DNA of 64,000 nt, taken from the NCBI GenBank assembly GCA_963513935.1, contig OY740772.1, positions 102,195,340 to 102,259,339 of the forward strand. Direction: 5' to 3'. Both the position numbers and the translations under genes were made by a program. The notes beneath the pieces are model-generated. The model did no database searches. It saw only the letters and a program-made list of their open reading frames with translations, and was not told the DNA's origin. Positions within the stretch are counted from its first letter, which is position 1; each line of letters starts with the position of its first letter. This stretch comes from Aphrophora alni. Lineage: Eukaryota > Arthropoda > Insecta > Hemiptera > Aphrophoridae. Shown here piece by piece: positions 50,396 to 60,886 of the stretch.

Positions 50396-51012
50396 TTTAG
50401 TGTGTATTACAAAATAAACCATATTTCTTTAGTGTGTATTACCAAATAAACTATATCTCTTTAGTCTGTATTACAAAATAAACCACATATCTTTAGTGTA
50501 TTACAAAATAAACCATATTTCTTTAGTGTGTATTACAAAATAAACCATATTTATTTATTGCGTATTACAAAATAAACCATATTTCTTTAGTGTGTATTAC
50601 AAAATAAACCATATTTCTTTAGTGTGTATTACAAAATAAACCACATTCCTTTAGTGTGTATTACAAAAAAAAAACCATATTTCTTTAGTGTGTATTACAA
50701 AATAAACCATATTTATTTATTGTGTATTTTAAAATAAACCATATTTCTTTAGTGTGTATTACAAAAAAAAACCATATTTCTTTAGTGTGTATTACAAAAT
50801 AAACCATATTTATTTATTGTGTATTTTAAAATAAACCATATTTCTTTAGTGTGTATTACAAAATAAACCATATTTATTTATTGTGTATTACAAAATAAAC
50901 AATATTTCTTTAGTCTGTATTACAAAATAAACCATATTCCTTTAATGTGTATTACAAAATAAACGATATTCCTTTAGTGTGTATTACAAAATAAACCATA
51001 TTTCTTTAGTGT
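50396..51012. repeat. 32-33-bp tandem repeat, about 19 copies
   Basis: The unit reads AGTGTGTATTACAAAATAAA then CCATATTTCTTT. Variant units ending TTTATTT and beginning ATTG occur at regular intervals, so pairs and triplets of units were copied together. Confidence 0.95.
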
Positions 51013-51110
51013 TTATGTAATAATTTATTATTTGTAAGGGAGACGATATATAATCATAAGGACTTTGCTTTTTGGGGAGAGATTTTTCTTTAGAAGTTGT
51101 AATGATCTGC

Positions 51111-51113
<3 letters not shown>

Positions 51114-51177
<64 letters not shown>
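51114..51177 (+). repeat. Uninterrupted run of 64 A
   Basis: An exact homopolymer about 100 bases after the 32-33-bp array. It could be the tail of a recent retrotransposed copy (SINE or processed RNA) in plus orientation, but I found no clear target duplication. Confidence 0.9.
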
Positions 51178-51180
<3 letters not shown>

Positions 51181-52040
51181 ACTTACTTTCAGTTGGTAAG
51201 TCCTTTTCTGTATAACTGCCAGTGGAGAGCTTTATTCCTAAAGGGAAGAAAGTTATTTTAAGATTGACATTATCAAGAGTTAAAAACAAACTTTTTTCTA
51301 AGTTTCTGAACCATGTCCTTAGTTACTGCAGAAACAAGAAATCTTATGAAGCTTTCCTGTCTGTAACAAAAAGTTTTAATCTGGGTTTTTTTTCTGATTG
51401 ACATTATCTTTAACAAATATACTTTAAAACGTAGTACAACCATTTATTTTTTAACGGGACGAAACATTACTTTATCGTGTTTCTTAGATAAATATCCTTA
51501 TTATAAATTGACCTAGATTTTCTAGGTGATAAATATTCCTACTGTAATACACGATTATCTAAGTTAATAATATATTAATTAACTAGCCTTATTGACGTGG
51601 AGATACTGCTAAGCAAATTTTTAATATCTTTTATTATCAAAACAATATTTTACTTTAAAAATGAAAAAAATGTATTATACACAATTAATATCACATTGTT
51701 GTTACTGTCTCACATGTGCTTAGTGTAGAAACGATTGTGTGATATGATAAAACAAATCGATCGTGATATTTTGGATATTTTTCGAAAAACAAAAAAATTA
51801 GCACATCAGAGTCCAAAAATATGATTCCTATTATGAAGTGTGTAAATTGTCTTTTTATAGTTCCTCTGTCGTGTAGGCCTACACCCCAAACGTATTGTCG
51901 GATTTTATTCAAATCTGGTGTGGGCATATCCTGCCCACATCTAGGGGACTTTTTAGTAATTTATTTATGAGTTTTGGTGCAATACAAAACACAAATTACA
52001 ATTTTCTTAAAATTAGCTGTAAAGATCTTAGCTAATCTTT
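51178..52040. other. AT-rich stretch with a GTGTAGGCCTACAC palindrome
   Basis: Around 51760-51960 the sequence carries CAGAGTCCAAAAATATGATT, GTGTAGGCCTACACCCC and TGGGCATATCCTGCCCACAT (an inverted GTGGGC/GCCCAC pair). The first word resembles the start of family R2. No gene is supported. Confidence 0.4.
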
Positions 52041-52085
52041 ACTGCCAATTACCTGATGATGCCGCAAGGCGAAACAATTGAAGCG
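52041..52085 (+). ncRNA. Compact hammerhead-ribozyme-like core (site F)
   Basis: CTGATGA (52053-52059) and one T are followed by a hairpin GCC-GCAA-GGC (52061-52070) with a GNRA tetraloop, then GAAA (52071-52074). Flanking CAATT (52046-52050) and AATTG (52076-52080) can pair and close the structure, and CAATTG itself is palindromic. The conserved CUGAUGA and GAAA strands with a stem between them are exactly the hammerhead core order. A standard cleavage-site UH at the expected junction is not obvious, so activity is uncertain. Confidence 0.5.
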
Positions 52086-52249
52086 TATTTATATTATTAA
52101 AATTATTTTGAAACTTTAGCTTTATTGTTCTATTTAATCCTTTTAACGATTTTGGTCAACAGTAATCACCAAACGTCCATACGAATCACGGTGATCGCCA
52201 TCAAAAAATATCAATTCGTCAGTTAATGAAAAACCACCAAAAACTGATT

Positions 52250-52490
52250 TTTGCAAAATTGGCTCTACCGATTTCTCAAAATTAGCTCTACTGATTACTC
52301 AAAATTGGTTCTACCGTTTTCTCAAAATTGGCACTACCGATTTTCCTAAAAATTGCTCTATCGATTTCCTAACATTGGTTCTACCGATTTCTCAAAATTG
52401 GTTATACCGATTTTTCAAAATTGGCCCTTAGGTTTTTTTAAATTGGCATTACCGATTTTCCTGAAAATTGGCTACACGGATTATATTAAA
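52250..52490. repeat. 23-25-bp tandem repeat, about 10 copies
   Basis: The unit is AAAATTGGCTCTACCGATTT followed by CTC or TCCT. It is the same word that ends the R2 repeats. Confidence 0.9.
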
Positions 52491-52683
52491 ATTTTAGGTA
52501 AATATGAAGATTAACCGTCCAAGCTCGTGTGTAAAATCATTAGGAATAATTGGCGAAAACCCAAAATGTAATTTGAACGTTTTCGTTAAACCTCAATTTT
52601 ATTTAAAACCATTTTCACTGAGAACTAGTTTACTGTACAAGTGAATTAAGTTTATGCCTGTATTTCAATATATCTTTTAATCA

Positions 52684-52836
52684 ACTTTAATGTAATAGCA
52701 GATATTTCTTGTTGAAACTCCATATTCAAGGATAAAATAAAGCAAAAGCTTAAAGTTTCAAATATTTAATAGTAAAAATGAGCTTTTTTACTATTAAATA
52801 TTTGAAACTTTAAGCTTTTACTTTATTTTATCCTTG
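52684..52836. repeat. Insertion-like segment ending in a near-perfect 110-bp palindrome, flanked by 13-bp direct repeats
   Basis: From 52727 (CAAGGATAAAATAAAG) to 52836 (CTTTATTTTATCCTTG) the sequence folds on itself with arms of about 52 bp and one mismatch, around a TGAGC loop. TATCTTTTAATCA is at 52671-52683 and again at 52837-52849, immediately after the palindrome. The direct repeats look like a target duplication bounding a 153-bp insertion. Confidence 0.85.
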
Positions 52837-52849
52837 TATCTTTTAATCA

Positions 52850-53555
52850 TTTTCACTATCGATTGACAACTACCGAAATGTCAATTGGGTGAAATATAGC
52901 TTCATTTTTATTTCGTTTGGGGCATAGAGATTTTGGAAATTTGTGGTAATTTTTCTTTTGCCAACTTCCATAAAAATTCAAATTTTCGGGGAAAAAACCA
53001 AAAATGTAGCATAAATATTACCAAATACTACTTTATTTTAATCGGTTTGCTCGGTTGAATTATAGAGCATCTTTATCTAGATAAAATTATAGATAGTCAT
53101 AATAACAAATCCAATTTTGTTTTACTCAACTGCCTTAAAATGAATTTATCCTCAGAAAATAGAACACCGATTTTTGTACACTTCATGTGAGTTTATCTAC
53201 TGTGGTAAAGTAAAAGCAGCTTGTTGTCAATTCATTTTAGTCCCAATCAATAATGGTAAGTAAGTTTTAGGATCCAAATAATGGTATATTTCTAGGTTAT
53301 AAAAACAAATTAATAATTACGTATTATATTCACCTACACAAGTAATCCTTACCCTTTCCTTTGGCACTTTTGTGTTTTAGCTTATATTACGTTTCGTCTC
53401 CACTCTCTTCTATCCAAAGAAGTCCTTCTCTAACACCCGGTACTCACCTTTTTGAGATCTTACTCATCAACATGTCATCTGCTTTTTGGCTTTCGCTTTT
53501 GTTTTTGTCCAATAATTCTGGCTTCCAGTATTTATTTTGGCATTTTCTCATTCTT
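52850..53555. other. AT-rich non-coding stretch
   Basis: No gene supported. Plus-strand open frames starting at 53361 and 53452 are shadows of the LINE remnant that follows. Confidence 0.45.
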
Positions 53556-54015
53556 TATTTGTTTGACATGGAATAACCACATCAATCTCACTACTCGATA
53601 CAAATCTCTATGTCCTCCCGCTCAATCACGCCCTCTATCTCGTGTTGCTGCATATTTTTTGAGGACCATTCATTTTTCTTAGTATTGTTTTCTCTCAAAC
53701 ACTCTTAAGGCATTAATGTCACCAGTTGAATCCATATGACTGATTCACGTGTAGTTATTGGGGTAATTGGGGTATTGTAGTCAAAGTTTTGTCCTTTCAC
53801 AATGTATTTGACCCTCGAGAGTTAGGCGGTATAAAATATGCCCTGTTACCACTCATAAATTCGTTTGACATCTTATTTTTTCCGTTGAAGTTAACTCCGA
53901 GGTAATTGAACTCTGGGTCGTCTTTAAATTCGAAGTGATTAAATTATATACAAATCTCCTCGTTCTCTATTGGACAGAAACATTAAGGAAATTCGTTTTC
54001 CTTTCCTTTACGGTT
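53556..54015 (-). pseudogene. RTE-like LINE remnant, C-terminal part of reverse transcriptase
   Basis: On the minus strand the order of motifs matches the C-terminal half of RTE-like endonuclease/reverse-transcriptase proteins. FEFKDDPEFNYLGVNFNGKN (53935-53871) fits the FxYLGV motif. SGNRAYF is at 53855-53835. LRVFERK (53711-53688) is followed one frame over by ILRKMNGP. Then RLMWLFHV (about 53595-53570) fits RWLGHV. Several frameshifts and stops make it non-functional. Together with the remnants at 11.6-12.0 and 17.5-17.8 kb it indicates repeated insertion of this LINE type. Confidence 0.72.
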
Positions 54016-54712
54016 AGGTTTATTCTTTGTAACTAATAAAGTATTCAACATTTATATTTTACTTTTACAAAATATTAACACGATATGTTTTTAATAATAA
54101 TATTTCAATAAATGTTTTATAATCGTTGGCAAACATAATTATTATTGAATGCAAAGAATACACAGAGTCAGTGTAAACAAATTGTGACACCAATGGAAGC
54201 ATGAATGAATTATTTATAATGCAAGAGAGCTTTTGTGTGCTACTGAGAGATAAATTATTCAAACCTATCTTGTGGTTACTGACTTCATACGTGTAAATTT
54301 TCAAACATTTTCGAAACGACATGAAGTAGTACATATCTACAGTATAACTTTCCTAATATTAACTTGAGTTAGTTGTCTGTCCGTAGACAACATTTTTCTT
54401 TTAATCTTAGATATAAAATAAAGATTTACAGATATTACGCAAGGAATCTTTCTCAATAATTTCTACTAAAACTAAACAAATAAATTGGAAACTATTTGTT
54501 GTGATCGAGATTTATAGTTAAACCATTATTCTATTTAAATATCTCATCAACAATCAACAGATATTAAAAAAACTGTGATTATGTATGGAACGAATTTTTT
54601 AGAAGTTTATTAAAGTTATAAAATTTATTATGAAACCCATGAAAAAAATAATATAAAAATAATTTTTATGTAATCGCCACTAAAAATGTCAGTTCAAAAG
54701 TTGTCAGATATC
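54016..54712. other. AT-rich non-coding stretch
   Basis: A minus-strand open frame of 89 codons (54334-54065) lies here without recognisable domain. No other feature was seen. Confidence 0.45.
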
Positions 54713-54857
54713 AAAAAAATTTGAACACAAGATCTCACAAAAATTACGTTTTTTTTCAATCAAACACGTTTCATCGAAAAGTCGTCATCCTTAGTGATAC
54801 ATTAGCTAAAAAACATAACTATAACTCAAGGTGAGATCTTGTGTTCGAGTTTTTTTA
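54713..54857 (-). repeat. Inverted repeat with hammerhead-like motif (site G)
   Basis: Arms containing GAACACAAGATCTCAC (54723-54738) and GTGAGATCTTGTGTTC (54831-54846) face each other, continuing into A and T runs. Between them, on the minus strand, is CACTAAGGATGACGAC, a hairpin GACGACTTTTCGA, and TGAAACGTGTTTGATTG. It is related to site D: the same word order, and similar outer arms (GAACACAA, TCTCA). It looks like a second, more diverged copy of the same terminal structure. Confidence 0.65.
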
Positions 54858-56590
54858 TTATTTTTTTTTTTTAATATTAGAATATTATCTCACAAGTCAA
54901 CCTCAATTTTATTTATTAATAGTTGTCAATCAAAACGCGAAAATAAACCACGGAGGCATCTTACAAAAAAAATTCAGTTTCGTTTGTACTATAAACAAGC
55001 ACTAGGTGTATATGTTATTTGATTAAAAACTAGTTTTAAATGATGAATTGGAAGTTACGTTTTAATTTATTTATGAACTATTAAAATATTACAGGTTTCA
55101 ATTTTCTTCCCTTGTCCTATTACGGTAAACGTACTTGATTAAACTCATGTTTTTAGAGACTCTGATTAAGTACTTCTTTTCATATTGTTCCTGCTCCATA
55201 ATATGTTTTTAATTGTTATTTTTCACAAGTGTTTTCCGCATCAACATTAATAATTCATTAAAATTTGAACGAAATCTTGAACGAAACTTGAACGAGTTTA
55301 ATTTGAGAAAATACTATTTTACAACAGCTTATAGCCGATTTTATGTTTTTTACCCATAACTCACTATCGGACATTATCGGAGAATTGGGGTCGAATTAGT
55401 TTTATTTGGTTTACTAGTGGCTACAATTGAATAAAACTTTGTCAAGATTGATAAAGACTATTTTTATAAAAGAAGGTTGTCAGAAAAGGTTTATAAATTA
55501 ATTTTTGTTTGTTATTAAACAAAAAATATCCTTTCTCTCCTCAATAAATTTTTATATAATACAATATAATATGGTAAAGATTATGACAGATCTAAAGAAG
55601 GCTGAGTCATTTTATTGCACCAGTTACCGAGTTTCTTGTATTTCTTTTATTTAGTGATTTTACTATTCCCTAAAATATATTGTTTTTTTAATACAGAAAT
55701 TGATCGGAAATAAAAGTATTAAAATCAAAGACTAATTATTCAATAGGTAGCCTAGAATGTACACGATATTCAAAAGACAAATTTAGAATATTGATTTTAG
55801 CAATAATGAAAACACATATCCATAAATTGTATGCATTCCTACCTAAAATGTCCCTATTAAATTTTTCGTTTTATAGTAACTAATCGAAAATACATCTTTC
55901 TTTCATCTTGTAATTAATAACTATCAAAACTCGGTTTATTGTAGTTACAGGCTTTTTATGTGAGCACTTTTTTTTACAAAATTTTGAACCTAAGACGAAA
56001 GGGACAAATGTTAAATCGAACATTTCAAATACGACTTGATTTATTATTTTTATTTATTTGAGAAAAAAATATGTATTTTTATGTAATAATATTTACGTTG
56101 GTACAAAATAATATTCAAAACTATACCTGAAATGACAGCTGCTAACGTATTTTGACGAAGATAGTTATAAAATTAATTGCACCCTTATCTCTCCCCCTCC
56201 CCTCATTATTTTTTTTTTAATTGAGATATTGAAATTCTATTTGGGACAACCTTCTCAGATAAGAGAATGATGCTACCCAAATAAATTCTAATTTTTCTTC
56301 TATTATTGTTACAATAATAAAGGTCATTCTACCTAATTATAATTTCATTGTGAAGTAGAGACTTTACGTAAATATCACAAGGGTAAAGATCTATAATTTT
56401 GTAGCCTAATTAAAGGTTTTTAAATAATCTAACACATGACCATAAGTCCCACTTGAAATTCTTAACATTCCTCCCCCACGAAATGTAAATTTTAAAATCA
56501 GCATCTACACTACAATGAAGAGCACCGTAAACTGTATAACTCAGGTGATACCACCTCAGGAGGAGCAAGTTTCATTGCAGATTGTGTAAA
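54858..56590. other. AT-rich non-coding stretch
   Basis: No gene or notable repeat is supported. Confidence 0.45.
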
Positions 56591-56593
56591 TTA

Positions 56594-56742
56594 TGTTCCA
56601 ATCCATTTTAAAATTAATTTTGCATCGTGGCAATACAAGCAGATCATTTGATGATATTGCCCTAAGTTAATATCTTGCAATGTTATCCATGTAGGAAATG
56701 TTAACTTGTATAGATCAACTGGTCTGGCAGTAGCAAGTTTCA
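56594..56742 (-). CDS. Candidate internal exon c, unrecognised
   Basis: After a TACTAG acceptor at 56743 the minus strand is open for about 50 codons, beginning (G)TG AAA CTT and encoding KLATARPVDLYKLTFPTWIT. A GTATTG donor at 56636 would end the exon at 56637. The acceptor phase needs one base from the preceding exon, which exon b (57423-57575) supplies. The frame stops at 56591-56593 if unspliced. No family is recognised. Support is limited to the open frame and matching phase. Confidence 0.25.
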
Positions 56743-57422
56743 CTAGTACAATGATTTCGATACATCGTAACTGTTTGTAACACTACTTTCTTGACGTCGC
56801 CTAGGATCTAACAAGACACGTAGATTTGTGTTTATTAAAACAGTTTACTCTTGCTTTGCTCATGTCGGTAACTCGACACTGCAGATGTCGTAGCTATTAC
56901 ACTTTGTTTTGAAGTCAGTGTTAGTAATTACAGTTTTGACAATAAAATCGCCATTTTTCATTGTACGGTGGGAAATATTTCTTTTTGAAAATTCTGAGGC
57001 TATTGAACTTTTAAGACCAGTCAAAAATTGAGATGAAAAATATTTGTAATTACAAAACTTACCATTCTCTTCGTATAATGGTTAAATAATATAATAATTA
57101 ATTGTCTTCCCTTACTTTTAGGTTAAAAGTTTCCACTTTATTCCAATTTACTCTATTTGTACCCTCTTTATTCACATTAAATAATAGCTTACAATTAATA
57201 TTACAAGAGGATGGGATTACCAATATTCATTGTTTTCCCGGTAATAATCCTGTTGCAAGTCCTTTATTCAAAGTAGGATACAATTAGGACATCGGCTATG
57301 TTAATAATTCCCTAAGTTCTGTATAAAGTGTGTTTATAAAGTGATGGAGTTTAAATAAATATAATATATACCGAAGCAGCGTTTGAAAATATATGTAACG
57401 TAAATAATATGAAAGAACATAC

Positions 57423-57575
57423 CAAACTCCTTTCCCTGTTTATTTGAGATCAGTGTGAGGTCCGTGGGTGGTGCTCGTGGGTGAGACCCGTGTGTTGATC
57501 TGTAAACGTCCATACGATACACTTGCTCATCCCACAATTGATCTAAAACTTGTAGAGTTATTGATTCCACTGTTT
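57423..57575 (-). CDS. Candidate internal exon b, unrecognised
   Basis: The minus strand has a TTCTAG acceptor, then 153 coding bases (a multiple of three, phase 1 at both ends), then a GTATGT donor. The translation starts TVESITLQVLDQLWDEQVYR, continues MDVYRSTHGSHPRAPPTDLT and ends ISNKQGKEF. It is a well-mixed, soluble-looking sequence with GC content above the flanks, unlike the compositional open frames nearby. This is the most convincing of three phase-compatible exons in 56.6-58.35 kb. I do not recognise the protein. Confidence 0.4.
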
Positions 57576-58200
57576 CTAGAATTTGTTATCTCAATTGTTC
57601 TATTTTACTAATCTTCCCTCTGTAATGTTCCCGGATTAATAAAATTCCCTGATTGTAACTTCGGGTGAGCATAATGAGGCAGTCAAACATTTTGTTAATT
57701 AATCAAGTTTGCATCTTCTCTTTTGGAAGGGTATATAGATGACATCATATCTAGTTGAAATATTTCACTTATAGTAAGTTTAAAAAAGAAAAGTAAGTGG
57801 AGAGGGCATGAATGTCATCTCGAGCACACCAAACATTAACTTTTGAACTGTCATGCTCATGTTCAAATGTGTGTTATTTGCTCAAATTCAAATATTGTAG
57901 TGATTTACACGTCTCAAAATATAGCAAGTGACTTGTCATTACATTTGTCTCGGTTAGAATATTCTAAATAGTTTCAATATCAAAAGGATTGTCTACATTA
58001 AAGTCTTGACCACAAAACATACGATGACTGAAATATATAGCCTGTAACCAGAGCCATAAATAAATTAAATTCATCCTTTTTTTCTTTTTCTTTTTGTAAA
58101 CTAGATAAATATCTCCTTCATTTGTTTTCAACAGTTTCATTACTGAGTGACAGCCAATCTGAACAATCTGTAATAAGTTATGAGTTTCCTTCACTCATAC

Positions 58201-58349
58201 TGAACTGGGTGCTGTTTGTCCCATCTACGAATATTATTTTCCTGTGAAGTCCTTCATGAAACTCACACAAATCCTCAAGATGCAATAGAGGTACGGAATT
58301 GGATAATTTAAGCCACAAAACAATCTGACCTTTCCTTTGAACCGGTGGT
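58201..58349 (-). CDS. Candidate internal exon a, unrecognised
   Basis: On the minus strand, after an AAATTAG acceptor with a poor pyrimidine tract, 149 bases stay open and end before GTATGAGT. The translation begins PPVQRKGQIVLWLKLSNSVP and includes LLHLEDLCEFHEGLHRKIIF. Its end phase fits exon b. Another frame over the same region is also partly open, and a minus-strand frame at 58194-57964 continues past the donor, so a decayed transposon is a real alternative. Confidence 0.22.
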
Positions 58350-59354
58350 CTAATTTGTTTTTATATGAATTGGCACAGAAATGATTACTTATAGAATAAA
58401 CTAAATATCAGTTTTTTTTATCAGCTATATCATCCACTAACAATATTTCATTCGTGAAAATACACATTTAGAAACTCATACGGTCACACTACATATTCCA
58501 ATCCTTTCTTTGTTTCGCTTACGTATTCATTTACACTTTCAATATGTCCCAAGAGACTAACTCATGTAAAAAATTATTACCCTCTAAAAAACTGCTAGTT
58601 TTTAAAACTGGAAAATAAGTCTCAGTTTTATTACTTTTTATATTTCTTTTACATTAAATTTTAAATATTTAAATCCATAAGTTAATAAAGATAAAGATAA
58701 CGGGTAAGCGGATAGTTTTTTGTTGTTACATGCAACTGTATAAGTCACGGTGTTTGAGGTAATTTATCACACTTCTTAACTCATAAAAATTGGCGCCAGT
58801 CCATAATTGTCATCTATGCCATTAGAGGTAAAGCATTATCGCTTCTTAGCTTTTAAACCTAGTCCCTTAGTGTTTACATTTATATAATATATTTGACTTA
58901 TTCACTTAAGATTTTATGTTACGTAACCTTACCATTGTCGGATTTAAAGAATAAAATATATAATATGAACATTTCTGCTATTATATGATGTTTTCTTTAC
59001 AAATTATTTTATAGCTTAAAAAAAAAATGATAATACATTATGTTGACGTCATTAAGTAAACAAGTTGTTGAGTGACATCATGGTACTTATCCATCCCTAT
59101 CCAACAATATAACGCATTCAAATAAATTAAATGTAATGCACAAAAGTTGATATCTTGACAAATATAGGAAATATTAAATTATATTGTCAGTGGGTAACTA
59201 GTAGGGTAATTTTTTTTCAGATGTCATAAAAGACATAATTCTATATATACTTGAAAAACGATAAGGTTGGGTAATAATATTATTACGGGTGCGAACAAAT
59301 ATAAAATAATACGTGTTTATTACGTAGCCTATAAGTTGGAGTTACGTACAATAC
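58350..59354. other. AT-rich non-coding stretch
   Basis: No gene supported. No upstream exon for the minus-strand candidate gene could be found here with confidence. Confidence 0.45.
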
Positions 59355-60330
59355 ACTTCTGATTCCATATCCTTAACCATGGAAAATGAAGTAAATAATA
59401 AACTACCTTTCCTAGATGTGTTTGTTGAGAGAGATAGGGGGATCCTAAAAACTTCAGTTTATAGAAAAAAGACACACACCGGTAGTTATTTAAATTACAA
59501 TTCTAACCATCATAAGTCCGTCAAAGAAATAATTGTTCATTCCTTACTTGACAGAACTTATAATATTTGTTCTGATTAAAACAGTCTAAACTTGGAACTA
59601 ACACGTATCGAGCAGGGGATTTAATTTTTAACGTTTATCCTTTATTCATTATTTCCAAATGTAAAAAGCAAAACATAATAAAAATAATGAGTCTAAAGAT
59701 GAAAATAAACCACTAGCGTACATGACAATCCCTTATGTGCTGGGATTATCGGAAAAAGTTAGACGCGTAGCCAGAAAATATAAATTTTGTACCGCTTTTA
59801 AAACGCTAACCACCATTAGGCAACATCTCGTCCAAACTAAACCTAAAAATGGCACGCAGGATACTAAAAACTGTATTTACAGTATCAAATGTGAGTGTGA
59901 TAGACAATATATTGGCGAGACAAAAAGACCATACAAAGATAAAAAGATACAAGATATAAAGGTAAAAGAACATACAAACAATGTGCGATTAGGCCTAGTC
60001 GACAAATAGAAAATTGCAGATAATATATGGTCCGAAAATCACTAAGTTAATTGATAAGAGGCAAAAATCATACACCGGGAAGTAACCTTTACAAACGTAA
60101 AATAATTGAAGCAACTTATACAAAACTAAAGGACAGTCCTATCAGCCAATCAAACATAGAAGTAAGGCCATTATGGCCACCATTATTAAAAAAGAACTAA
60201 AATTTGATTATAATATCCCTATAACTAATAAGCAAACTGAAATTTTACCTGTTAAATCGCCAGAAGGGGTTGTAACCCGTTCTCGTGCTAGGAAGCTCAA
60301 TACAACTAACAATAGGCCACTACCCTAATA
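59355..60330 (+). pseudogene. Penelope-like element remnant: end of reverse transcriptase plus GIY-YIG endonuclease
   Basis: The frame enters at about 59355 and reads TMENEVNNKLPFLDVFVERD then TSVYRKKTHTGSYLNYNSNH. This is the NxLPFLD...VYRKxTHTxxYLNxxSxH segment of Penelope-like reverse transcriptases. A stop, indels and a low-complexity linker follow. At 59722-60009 LGLSEKVRRVARKY leads into the GIY-YIG nuclease: CIYSIKCECDRQYIGETKR then KEHTNNVRLG. After frame changes come RKIIEATYTKLKDSPISQSN and a basic VTRSRARKL tail to a stop near 60327. The copy is 5'-truncated, lacking the YADD catalytic core, and has several lesions, so it is inactive. Confidence 0.88.
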
Positions 60331-60655
60331 ATATGTCACGCCTTCTGGACCATGTCACTTATTGCTGCATCTTTGATACAACAACACGTATTTGCCGTTA
60401 GTTGTGTGTTACCGTGATTGTGTTTTTGACTTCTCAGTTTCAGCTCTGAGATACATGCTTAGATATTAAGGTTGGTGGTATTCTTATTTAATTTTTACTT
60501 CTCACATAGGCTTAGTTTCTAGTTTCATGTTTCATTAGTTTTTAGTCAGTTGATATCGGGAATTGATTCTTATTTCCGAAACGTCGTGTTTTGAATTTTT
60601 AACACACAAATGATGGCAAATGTCCGAAAAATGTATAATAATAAAGTTGACGGAT
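60331..60655 (+). mobile_element. 3' untranslated end of the Penelope-like element, with hammerhead-like motif (site H)
   Basis: Downstream of the PLE coding remnant, TTGATAT (60550-60556) is followed by a 6-bp hairpin CGGGAA/TTTCCG (60557-60562 and 60573-60578) and GAAACGTCG (from 60578). An ATAATAATAAAG tail lies near 60640. The position at the 3' end of a PLE is where such motifs are expected. The CTGATGA strand is degraded here. Confidence 0.5.
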
Positions 60656-60805
60656 AACCACACATTACCCGACTAGTAGGCCTATTATTTTCCGGAGTGT
60701 TGCTACATGTAGTTTAGTTTTAGTGGAGAGTTGAACATTTTAAAACAAGTTGATGAGTTTTCATTACTGTTGAGACCGATGGTTCTTGGTGGAATTCCAT
60801 GTTTA

Positions 60806-60886
60806 AAGATAATAAAACACAATTCAGTTTTATAATCATCAATAAAAAGTTGATAGTTCAAAATAAAAATTGTGTTTTATTATCTT
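60806..60886. repeat. 19-bp perfect inverted repeat (stem-loop)
   Basis: AAGATAATAAAACACAATT (60806-60824) and its exact inverse complement (60868-60886) enclose a 43-base loop. It is too AT-rich for a strong intrinsic function claim. Confidence 0.85.

Noticed and set aside
50984..51289. 101-codon minus-strand frame with a poly-Phe tract
   Set aside because: It crosses the 64-A run, which is read as poly-Phe on the minus strand.
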